A DNA stretch of 64,000 nt from Halorientalis sp. LT38 (lineage in GTDB: Archaea; Halobacteriota; Halobacteria; Halobacteriales; Haloarculaceae). The notes beneath the pieces are model-generated. The model saw nothing but the letters and a program-made list of their open reading frames with translations, was not told the origin of the DNA and made no database searches. The position numbers and the translations under genes are program-made. Where the stretch lies: positions 2,232,001-2,296,000 of the forward strand of contig NZ_JAYEZN010000001.1 in assembly GCF_037031225.1 (NCBI RefSeq), read 5' to 3'. Position 1 is the stretch's first letter; each line of letters starts with the position of its first letter. This document shows positions 16,722-23,948 of the stretch, piece after piece.

Positions 16722-18029
16722 ATGTTCGGAACGAGCGGCATCAGGGGGCCGGTCGGCGAGACGGTGACGGCGGACCTCGCGCTCTCGGTGGGGCGCGCGC
16801 TCGGCGTCGACGCCGACCGGGTCGTCGTCGGGCGTGACTCTCGCGAGAGCGGCGAGTTGCTGACGGACGCGCTCGCGGCCGGCCTCAGGGAGTCGGGTAC
16901 CGACGTGCTGGATCTCGGACTCGCGGCGACGCCGACCGTCGCCCGCGCCGTCGGCTGGGAGGACGCCGACGCCGGCGTCTCGATCACCGCCTCGCACAAC
17001 CCGCCCGAGGACAACGGGATCAAGCTCTGGCAACCGAGCGGCCAGGCGTTCGACGCCGACCGCCGGGCGACCATCAGCGACCGCGTCCGCGAGGACGCCG
17101 CCGACCTGCAGCCCTGGGACGGACTGGGGTCGCGGCGGGAGGCCGACGCCCGCGAACGCCACCGCGCGGCGCTGGTCGACGCGGTAGACGTCGCGGACCC
17201 ACCCCACGTGATCGTGGACGTCGGCAACGGGGCCGGCGGCGTCACCGTCGACGCGCTCCAGGACCTGGGGTGTCACGTCGAGACGCTAAACGCCCAGCCC
17301 GACGGCTCGTTCCCGGCGCGACCCAGCGAGCCCACGGCGGAGAACTGCCAGTCGCTCGCGACGCTCGTCGCCGAAACCGACGCGGACCTGGGCATCGCCC
17401 ACGACGGCGACGCCGACCGGATGCGGGCGGTGGCCGGCGACGGCACCTACCTCTCGGGCGACGTGACGCTGGCGCTGTTCGCCCGCGCGGCCGCCGACCC
17501 CGGGCAGCGGGTCGCGGCGCCGGTCGACACCAGCCTCGCGGTCGCGGACCACCTCGCCGAGATCGACGTGACCGTCGAGCGGACGAAGGTCGGCGACGTG
17601 TACGTCGCCGAGCGTGTCGCCGGCGAGGGCGTGGCCTTCGGCGGCGAGCCGAGCGGGGCCTGGATCTGGCCCGACGCGACGCTGTGCCCGGACGGCCCGC
17701 TCGCGGCCTGCCGGCTGGTCGAACTGGCCGCCGAGCGCCCGCTGGCCGACCGTGCAGCAGAGATCGAGACGTATCCGATCCACCGCGACAGCGTCGAGGT
17801 CGGGGACAAGGCCGCCGTGATGGACCGGGTCCGGGACCTCGTCGCCGACCGGTACGACGACGTTCAGACGTTGGACGGTGTGCGCGTGGATCTGGGCGAC
17901 GCCTGGTTCCTGGTGCGGGCCAGCGGGACGCAGCCGCTCGTCCGGATCACCGCTGAAGGGCGCGAGGCCGACCGGGCACAGGACGCGCTGGCGGCCGCTC
18001 GGGAGTTGCTGGAGACAGCGAGGAAGTAG
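16722..18029 (+). CDS. glmM: Phosphoglucosamine mutase-like phosphohexomutase
   Basis: A 435-residue member of the same superfamily as the 12.5-kb gene, but of the archaeal GlmM-like branch. It begins MFGTSGIRGPVGE. The phosphoserine loop is TASHNPPEDNG (Ser91), the metal loop HDGDADRM, the sugar loop GGEPSGAWI, and the phosphate loop RASGTQPLVRIT. It is expected to convert glucosamine 6-phosphate to glucosamine 1-phosphate for UDP-GlcNAc synthesis, feeding protein glycosylation. Substrate preference is inferred from the GEPSGA loop and could instead be phosphomannomutase. ATG chosen with a TATA-like element 25-33 bp upstream. Confidence 0.88.
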   Translation: MFGTSGIRGPVGETVTADLALSVGRALGVDADRVVVGRDSRESGELLTDALAAGLRESGTDVLDLGLAATPTVARAVGWEDADAGVSITASHNPPEDNGIKLWQPSGQAFDADRRATISDRVREDAADLQPWDGLGSRREADARERHRAALVDAVDVADPPHVIVDVGNGAGGVTVDALQDLGCHVETLNAQPDGSFPARPSEPTAENCQSLATLVAETDADLGIAHDGDADRMRAVAGDGTYLSGDVTLALFARAAADPGQRVAAPVDTSLAVADHLAEIDVTVERTKVGDVYVAERVAGEGVAFGGEPSGAWIWPDATLCPDGPLAACRLVELAAERPLADRAAEIETYPIHRDSVEVGDKAAVMDRVRDLVADRYDDVQTLDGVRVDLGDAWFLVRASGTQPLVRITAEGREADRAQDALAAARELLETARK

Positions 18030-18068
18030 GTGGGTGGGGACGCGAAGTCCCTGCCGTCCCGGAACGGG

Positions 18069-18227
18069 CTATCCGCGCCGCGTCGACCGCGCCGCCCGGA
18101 CGTCCGCGCCGTCGCGGATCTTGTCCTCACACTGGGGGCAGACCCGTGGTTCCTGGATGCCGTTCGGTGTAAAAACACGTGCGTACGCGGCGGTGACGAA
18201 AGCGCCGCAGTTCTGACATTCCGGCAT
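18069..18227 (-). CDS. Small zinc-ribbon protein (DUF7563-like)
   Basis: A 52-residue protein beginning MPECQNCGAF, with two CxxC pairs (C4/C7 and C30/C33) and a basic C-terminal tail ARSTRRG. It is a paralogue of the protein at 14.4 kb (shared CxxCGAxV...ARVF core and second CPxC). The basic tail is unusual in an otherwise acidic proteome and would suit nucleic-acid contact, though this is inference. An A/T patch (AAAGTTAAG on the minus strand, near 18255) lies about 27-35 bp upstream of the ATG as a likely TATA box. Confidence 0.8.
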   Translation of the reverse strand: MPECQNCGAFVTAAYARVFTPNGIQEPRVCPQCEDKIRDGADVRAARSTRRG

Positions 18228-18468
18228 ACGTCTCGCTCAAAGGATGGTGTCGTCTTAACTTTGGGTGGTGGGTGAGACACTCTCCCACACCTCCTGGCGT
18301 CCCGCGTAGGGGTCACGAACGCCGTGATCGCCCGAACGCGACGCGGCCGGCGACATGTCCCGCGCGCGATCCGTCGACCCCCGGCGGGACCGCCCCGTCG
18401 TATCGGTGGGCTGTCACGACGGGGTTTCGGCGACGGGCCTTTTGCCGTCGCCGCTCGAAGGCCGAGGT

Positions 18469-19167
18469 ATGACACGCACTGTCGTCGTCGCGGGCGTCGG
18501 TCCCGGACTCGGCGAGTCGATCGCGCGGCGCTTCGCCGCCGAGGGCTGTCGCGTCGGCCTGTTCGCCCGGTCGGCGGACTACCTCGACGACCTCGCCGCG
18601 GACCTCGACGAGACGCCCGGAGCGGGACTTTCGGTGCCGACCGACCTGACCGACCCCGACGAGATCGCGGCGGGCTTCGAGGCCGTCCGGGACGCGTTCG
18701 GACCCGTCGACGTCCTCGTCAACCACGCCAGCGCCGCCTCGTGGGAGGGGCTCACCGAGATCGACACCGCGTCGTTCGAGCGCGCGCTCGCGGTCGGCCC
18801 GAAGGCGGCCCTCCACTGCTCACAGGAAGCCGTCGCCGATATGCGGGCGGGGGACGGCGGCACCGTGATCTTCACCGGTGCGACAACGTCCGTCCGGGGC
18901 CGCGAAGGCGCGATCGGGTTCTCCGCCGCGAAGTTCGCCTGCCGCGGCATGGCCGAGTCGATGGCCCGGGAACTGGGCCCCGAAGGGATTCACGTGGCCC
19001 ACGTCGTCCTCGACGGCGGGATCTTGCCGCCCGACCGCGAGGTCGAAAATCCCGACGACTACCTGGACCCCGACGCCATCGCCGACAGCTACTGGCACCT
19101 GGTCGAGCAGGACGAGTCGGCGTGGACGCTGGAACTGGACCTCAGACCGCACGTCGAGGACTTCTGA
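18469..19167 (+). CDS. Short-chain dehydrogenase-like protein with altered active site
   Basis: A 232-residue Rossmann-fold SDR. The nucleotide loop is VAGVGPGLG and the NNAG position reads NHAS. The catalytic YxxxK is FSAAKF (Phe151, Lys155), so the proton-donor tyrosine is replaced by Phe. The active-site serine region reads FTGATTS. The following MARELGPEGIHVAHVVLDG is typical of a bacterial/archaeal SDR subgroup that lacks Tyr, so this may be a subgroup property rather than decay. Activity is uncertain. The ATG at 18469 matches the family N-terminus. It converges on the HMG-CoA reductase-like gene with 10 bp between stops. Confidence 0.8.
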   Translation: MTRTVVVAGVGPGLGESIARRFAAEGCRVGLFARSADYLDDLAADLDETPGAGLSVPTDLTDPDEIAAGFEAVRDAFGPVDVLVNHASAASWEGLTEIDTASFERALAVGPKAALHCSQEAVADMRAGDGGTVIFTGATTSVRGREGAIGFSAAKFACRGMAESMARELGPEGIHVAHVVLDGGILPPDREVENPDDYLDPDAIADSYWHLVEQDESAWTLELDLRPHVEDF

Positions 19168-19177
19168 GGCCGACCGA

Positions 19178-20797
19178 TCAGCGGTTGCGGCCCAGTTCCT
19201 CGTGGCTGGTCACCCAGTCCGAGGCCGAGATGGCCGACGCCAGCGAGAGCTCGCCGGCGAGGACGACGCCGGCGGCGATCTCGGCGAACTTGTTGACGTT
19301 GCCAGCGCCGTCACAGTCCAGCATCTGGAGGGCCTCGTTCTGGGTCGGCAGGCCGGTCCCGCCGCCGTAGGTGGCGACGATGAGCGAGGGGATGGTCACC
19401 GAGACGTGGACCGAGTTGTCGTCGAGCAGGGTCGCGTTGACCAGCGCGGCCGAGGACTCGGCGACGTTGGCCTCGTCCTGGCCCGTGGCGATGAAAAGCG
19501 CTGCCAGCCCGTTGGCCGGGTGCGCGCCGTTCGTGTTGGTCCCCGCCAGCATCGACCCGATGTTGGCGACCTCGCCGTGGTGGACCAGGCTCTCGGGGTC
19601 GGCGCCGAGGTGGTGGGTGAACACCTCCTCCGGAATCGTGGCCTCGGCGGTCACCCGCTTGCCGCGGGTCATCATGTCGTTGACCTGCGAGTGTTTCTTG
19701 TCCGTCGCGAAGTTCCCCTCCAGGTAGAAGTTCTCGACGTAGCCGGGGAACTCGTTGAGGATCCAGTTGCAGGCCGCGAACGTGGCCTTCCCGACCATGT
19801 TCTGCCCGGCGGCGTCCCCCGTTTTAAAGTCGAAGCGGAGGAAGGCGTAGTTGTTGGTGAGGTAGTCTTCGATTTCGACCAGTTCGGCGACGCTCGAGGT
19901 CTCCTCGGCTTTCTCCCTGATGGTGTCGTAGTGGTCGAACACCCAGTCACGGAAGTCCCGGGCGGTCCGGGCGTCCTCGAAGACGAAGACCGGCGCGCGG
20001 TTCATCCGGTCGTCGACGACGGTCGCCTTCACGCCGCCGGACAGATTCAGCGCCTTCATCCCGCGGCTGTAGGAGGCCACGAGCGTCCCCTCCGTGGTGG
20101 CGAGCGGGATCGGGTACTCGCCGTCGGCGTGTTCGCCCTCGACCCTGAGCGGCCCGGCGAGCCCCATCGGCATCTGCGCGACGCCGACGAAGTTCTCGAT
20201 GTTGCCCTCCAGTCCCTCCGGATCGATCGAGTACTCCGTGACGTGGTCGAGTTCCGTGTCCGTCTCCTCGGCGAGGAACTCGTGGCGCTCGGCGATGGCC
20301 TCCTCGCTGTAGTTGTCGGCCTCGTCGCGCGGGACGCTCGTGACCGTCTCCTCGTCCCGGATCGCGTCGGTGACCGACAGCGAGAGCGACCCGAAGGGCG
20401 GGGCCAGGAAGTCGATCTCGATGTCGTGATCGCCGGTCGGGAGGTCCAGCCCCGCAACGGTGACGTACACCGTCCGGCCGACCGGGAAGCCGATCGGATC
20501 CGTCTCGTCGATCTCCGTCAGTTCGTAGCTGTCTCCCTCGGAGGTCTCCAGTGTCACGTCGCTCGGCAGGACCTCGTCGCCGTTGATCTCGAGGCGCTCG
20601 ACGCCCGCGAACTCGGCGTCCTGCAACCTGTTTTTGACCTCGAAGCGGACCCCCTCGTCGGTGTTCTGGAGGCTCCCGTACGTGTAGAGACGCTTGAGCA
20701 CCTTCTCCGGGACGTCCAGCGAGACGATCCCGTTGCCCCCGACGAGGTTCGCGTACAGCCTGTTCAGTATGCCGCTGTCCGGTTTCGGGACGACCAT
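19178..20797 (-). CDS. HMG-CoA reductase-family enzyme with an extra N-terminal beta domain
   Basis: The C-terminal part (about 160-539) is HMG-CoA reductase of the class I type: ENFVGVAQMPMGLAGPL, ATTEGTLVASYSRG with Glu236, TDKKHSQVN with Lys367, GQDEANVAESS with Asp441, and the C-terminal His532. These are the four catalytic residues of the family. Residues about 35-145 form an added domain (YGSLQNTDEGVRFEVKNRL ... VAGLDLPTGDHDIEIDF). It resembles the DUF6379 domain of C-glycoside deglycosidase beta subunits, going by pattern memory only. Typical haloarchaeal HmgA is about 400 residues and lacks this domain. The likely core reaction is NADPH reduction of HMG-CoA to mevalonate or a related thioester. 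I chose the ATG at 20797 because a TATA element lies inside the longer alternative reading frame. Confidence 0.82.
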   Translation of the reverse strand: MVVPKPDSGILNRLYANLVGGNGIVSLDVPEKVLKRLYTYGSLQNTDEGVRFEVKNRLQDAEFAGVERLEINGDEVLPSDVTLETSEGDSYELTEIDETDPIGFPVGRTVYVTVAGLDLPTGDHDIEIDFLAPPFGSLSLSVTDAIRDEETVTSVPRDEADNYSEEAIAERHEFLAEETDTELDHVTEYSIDPEGLEGNIENFVGVAQMPMGLAGPLRVEGEHADGEYPIPLATTEGTLVASYSRGMKALNLSGGVKATVVDDRMNRAPVFVFEDARTARDFRDWVFDHYDTIREKAEETSSVAELVEIEDYLTNNYAFLRFDFKTGDAAGQNMVGKATFAACNWILNEFPGYVENFYLEGNFATDKKHSQVNDMMTRGKRVTAEATIPEEVFTHHLGADPESLVHHGEVANIGSMLAGTNTNGAHPANGLAALFIATGQDEANVAESSAALVNATLLDDNSVHVSVTIPSLIVATYGGGTGLPTQNEALQMLDCDGAGNVNKFAEIAAGVVLAGELSLASAISASDWVTSHEELGRNR

Positions 20798-20821
20798 GGT
20801 ATCTCTTTCTTCCACAAAGCC

Positions 20822-20836
20822 GTGATTAAATTTTAC
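20822..20836 (-). promoter_or_regulatory. TATA box of the HMG-CoA reductase-like gene
   Basis: On the minus strand GGTAAAATTTAATCA lies 25-39 bp before the ATG at 20797. A start at 20848 or 20839 would put this promoter inside the coding region, so it decides for the shorter protein. Confidence 0.6.
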
Positions 20837-20871
20837 CATTCCACTCAAGAAGGGCCTAAGATATTCCCCCT

Positions 20872-20886
20872 AGGACTAAAATACCC
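20872..20886 (+). promoter_or_regulatory. TATA box of the YjdF-like membrane protein gene
   Basis: GGACTAAAATACCCG lies about 26-38 bp before the GTG at 20912. It is in the same intergenic stretch as the oppositely oriented TATA box of the reductase gene. It predicts a leaderless message starting at the GTG. Confidence 0.5.
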
Positions 20887-20911
20887 GTACTGATCCGGTC
20901 GCCTTCGCGAC

Positions 20912-22216
20912 GTGGCCGACGCGCCCGGCCCGGCGGGCCTGGAACCAGTGGGCAACCGATCCGACACGACCGATATCCGTCCGGCGAGCGAACGGGTGGT
21001 CGTGCGAACGCTCGAGACGCTCGTTCGGGACGCACGTCGAAACGCGGCCCTGGCGTGGGTCGCCGTCGTCCTTCTGGTCGTCGCGGCGGGCTGGAGTCTC
21101 GTCGGGGGCGACCTCCTCTGGGGCGGGTTCGCCCTCACGGGCGCGCTCGTCGCGGTGGCCCCGGCCGTCTGGACGCGGGACCCGGAGCGGATGCTCCCAG
21201 CGGAGATCCTCGCCGTCTTGACCGCGGTCGTGGTCGCCCGTGTCGCCGGGGTGGCCATCTCGTTCGCGGGCTACAGCGCGACGGCGGCGCTGGCGCTCGT
21301 CCTCGCCGTCGAGATCGACGTGTTCACCGACGTGGAGCTGACCGGCTGGTTCAGCGTCCCCTTCGTCACCGTCACGACCGCGGCGCTGGCGGCCGTCTGG
21401 GGCGTGCTGGAGTACGCCTCGGACCTGTTCCTCGGCACGCGGTACCTGACCGACACGGCCGACCTGATGTGGGATCTGGTCCTCGCGTCGGCGGTCGGCG
21501 TCCTCGCCGGCCTGCTCTTCTGGGGGTACGTCCGCCGGTACCACCGCGTCGCGGACGGCGCCGACCGCGACCGGACGACGCCACCGGACCGCGACCCGCA
21601 CTCACTCGCCGACTCGCGACTGCGCTACCCCGTCCGGGCGATGCAGGCCGTCCTCGTCCTCGTCGTCGTGGGCGGGCTGGTCACCGCCCGGGGCGGCCTC
21701 GTGTTCAACGCCGGCATGGGGCTGGTCGTCGCGCTGGTACCGGATCTGGTGCGCTGGCGCTACGGCCGCCCGCTCTCGGCCGGACTCGCGCTCTGGCTCA
21801 CGGTCGCCGGGTTCCTCCACGGCGTCGGCGCGCTCGGCATCTACGAGACGGTCGGCTGGTACGACCAGCTGACTCACGTCGTCTCCGCGTCGCTGGTCGC
21901 CGGCCTCGGCTACGCGACCGTCCAGGCGCTCGACCGCTACTCGCCGTCCGTCTCCCTCCCCACGTGGTTCCGCGTCTGCTGTACCGTCCTGTTCGTGCTG
22001 GCCTTCGGCGTGCTCTGGGAGGTCATGGAGTTCGCGACCGGCGGGCTCTCGGCGGTGCTCGGCGGCGAGGCGCTGCTGGCCCAGTACGGACTCCGTGACG
22101 TCGTTCTGGACCTCGCCTTCGACGGTCTCGGGGGGCTCGCCGTCGCGCTGTGGGCCACCCGCTACTTCGACGGCGTGTCGACGTTCCTGACGCGCCGGCT
22201 CCGGGCTGGCGACTGA
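20912..22216 (+). CDS. Polytopic membrane protein, YjdF (DUF2238)-like
   Basis: A 434-residue protein with about ten transmembrane helices in two blocks. A hydrophilic linker (about residues 205-235, rich in R, D and P) separates them. The second block carries the YjdF-like pattern GWYDQLTHVVSASLVAGLGY ... GVLWEVMEFATGG ... DVVLDLAFDGLGG with conserved acidic and His residues in membrane helices. The function of this family is unknown to me. A GTG start at 20912 is supported by the TATA box, and the first roughly 35 residues are a soluble tail. Confidence 0.7.
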   Translation: MADAPGPAGLEPVGNRSDTTDIRPASERVVVRTLETLVRDARRNAALAWVAVVLLVVAAGWSLVGGDLLWGGFALTGALVAVAPAVWTRDPERMLPAEILAVLTAVVVARVAGVAISFAGYSATAALALVLAVEIDVFTDVELTGWFSVPFVTVTTAALAAVWGVLEYASDLFLGTRYLTDTADLMWDLVLASAVGVLAGLLFWGYVRRYHRVADGADRDRTTPPDRDPHSLADSRLRYPVRAMQAVLVLVVVGGLVTARGGLVFNAGMGLVVALVPDLVRWRYGRPLSAGLALWLTVAGFLHGVGALGIYETVGWYDQLTHVVSASLVAGLGYATVQALDRYSPSVSLPTWFRVCCTVLFVLAFGVLWEVMEFATGGLSAVLGGEALLAQYGLRDVVLDLAFDGLGGLAVALWATRYFDGVSTFLTRRLRAGD

Positions 22217-22234
22217 TCGGGCTCCGTCGGTGGA

Positions 22235-23371
22235 TCAGGTCTCAAGCCGGTCGAGGACCGCATCGGCGTCGTAATTGAGGGTCAGCTCCCGGGATCGGCC
22301 GCGGCCGTCGACGTCGGTGTAGCTGGCGTCGATGATTCCCAGCCGATCGAGCTTGTTGATGATCTCGGAGTAGCGCGTGTAGCCCAGGTCGGTCCGCTCG
22401 TTGAAGGTCTCGTAGACCTCGCCGGCCTGCTCGCCGGAGTGGTCGGCGATCACCGCCACCAGCGACGCCTCGCTGTCGGAGAGGCCACGGAGCGCCCGCG
22501 AGAGGTGAACGAACTTCGACTTGTCGTAGGCGCTCTCGACGTCCTCGACGCTGACCTCCTTCGAGGCGCGCATCTCGGCGTTGAGCCCGGCCCGCCGGAG
22601 CAGGTCGATCCCGACCCGGAGGTCGCCGTTGGCCTCCGCCGTGAGCGCTGCCACCCGGTCGAGCACCGTCGGGGAGATCACGCCGTCGTGGAACCCGCGG
22701 TCGACCCGCTCGCCGAGGATGTCCACGATCTCGCTCTCGTCGTAGGTCGGGAAGTACACCTCCTCCGGGCGGAAGACGGACTGGACGCGGCCGTCGAGTT
22801 CCTCGATCACGTCCAGGTCCAGGTCCGAGGAGATGCAGATGACGCCGATGCGCGCGCCGGCGTGTTCCTCGTGGGCGCGCAACAGCGAGTAGAGCGTGTC
22901 GGAGGCCTCGTTCTCGTAGAAGAGGTAGTTCACGTCGTCCAGGGCCACCACGAGCACCTCCTCGTCCTCGACGAGGCGATCGGTCACCTGCTCGAACAGT
23001 CGCTTGAAGGAGATGCCCGACGAGGGCGGTTCGTAGTCGAAGATGCCCTCGAACAGCCTGGAAAAGACCGAGTAGCGGGTGCCGTTGACCTGGCAGTTGA
23101 CCCGGACCGCCCGGACCTCGGCCGTCTCGGCGCGCAACTCGGTGAACAGCTTCTGGACCGCCGTGGTCTTCCCCGTCCCGGGCGGGCCGCGGGCGATCAC
23201 GTTCAGCGGGCGCGAGCCCCGGACCGCCGGCCGGAGCGCGTACTTCAGGCTATCCATCTGCGAGTCCCGGTGGTGGAACGTCTCGGGGAGGTAGTCGATC
23301 TCGAAGACGTGTTCGTCGCGAAACACCGACTCGTCCCACGAGAGCATCCCCTCCTCGGGGTCGTCGGTCAT
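22235..23371 (-). CDS. Orc1/Cdc6-family replication initiator ATPase
   Basis: A 378-residue AAA+ protein of the archaeal origin-recognition family, which binds origin repeats and recruits MCM. Walker A is ARGPPGTGKTTAVQKL (about 60-75). Walker B is VVALDDVNYLF (DD rather than DE, as in a haloarchaeal subgroup). Sensor regions follow, then a C-terminal winged helix (ERTDLGYTRYSEIINKLDRLGIIDASYTDVDG). Haloarchaea carry many paralogues and not all fire origins. I found no origin-like repeats next to it. ATG at 23371 preferred, with a GTG nine bases upstream as the alternative. Confidence 0.9.
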   Translation of the reverse strand: MTDDPEEGMLSWDESVFRDEHVFEIDYLPETFHHRDSQMDSLKYALRPAVRGSRPLNVIARGPPGTGKTTAVQKLFTELRAETAEVRAVRVNCQVNGTRYSVFSRLFEGIFDYEPPSSGISFKRLFEQVTDRLVEDEEVLVVALDDVNYLFYENEASDTLYSLLRAHEEHAGARIGVICISSDLDLDVIEELDGRVQSVFRPEEVYFPTYDESEIVDILGERVDRGFHDGVISPTVLDRVAALTAEANGDLRVGIDLLRRAGLNAEMRASKEVSVEDVESAYDKSKFVHLSRALRGLSDSEASLVAVIADHSGEQAGEVYETFNERTDLGYTRYSEIINKLDRLGIIDASYTDVDGRGRSRELTLNYDADAVLDRLET

Positions 23372-23576
23372 CACTTTCACCACGCTCCCCACGGCACTTA
23401 GTGTTTCGCCAGGGCTCGACCGCGAACGGGCGGCTCCGGTCCGGTCAGTCCCCGGTCGGTGGCCGACGGCGTCGCGGATCCCGGACGGCGGCGGCGTTCC
23501 TAAAGAGTTAACAATGCGAGGCGAAAACCGACTGGATACCTGCCAGCGCCTCTTGGGGGAGAGGGTGACCAGTCGC

Positions 23577-23948
23577 ATGTCACGACCATCGGTGCGCTCG
23601 CACGCCGTCGCCGCGAGCGTCGCCGCCGCGCTGCCGTTGCTCGTCGGCACGGCCAGCGCCAGCGCGACCGGTCAGGTCGGATCGATCGCATGCCAGCTCG
23701 GCATCGGCGACCTCGTCACCTTCGCGTTCGCGGTCCTGGCCGCCTTCCACGTCGTGAAGGGCGCGTTCACCGCCACCGCCGCGTTCTCGCAACTCGGCTC
23801 GACCCGCGCCGACAGGCGGCGACAGGGCCGCCGCGCCATGATGGGCGCGCTCCAGGTCACCGCCGGCGCCTTCTTCCCGATCCTGGCCGGCGTCTTCCTC
23901 GAAGTCGTCCTCCAGGTGGACATCGGTGCCTGCATCCACTTTGTCTAA
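23577..23948 (+). CDS. Small membrane protein with signal-like N-terminus
   Basis: A 123-residue protein with a hydrophobic N-terminal segment (AVAASVAAALPLLVGTASASA, possibly a cleaved signal) and two further helices (LVTFAFAVLAAFHVVKGAF and MMGALQVTAGAFFPILAGVF). A basic loop (STRADRRRQGRRA) joins them. I preferred the ATG at 23577. A GAGGGTGA ribosome-site-like stretch precedes it by about 10 bases, and the apparent TATA sequence (CTAAAGAGTTAAC, 23500-23512) would lie too close to the upstream ATG at 23514. Function unknown. Its stop overlaps the convergent MutS-like gene by four bases. Confidence 0.55.
   Translation: MSRPSVRSHAVAASVAAALPLLVGTASASATGQVGSIACQLGIGDLVTFAFAVLAAFHVVKGAFTATAAFSQLGSTRADRRRQGRRAMMGALQVTAGAFFPILAGVFLEVVLQVDIGACIHFV

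Noticed and set aside
23372-23576. Replication origin next to the orc1/cdc6 gene
   Set aside because: No A/T-rich unwinding stretch and no repeated ORB-like motif was visible in the short gap upstream or in the gap downstream. An Orc gene alone is not evidence in haloarchaea, which carry many.
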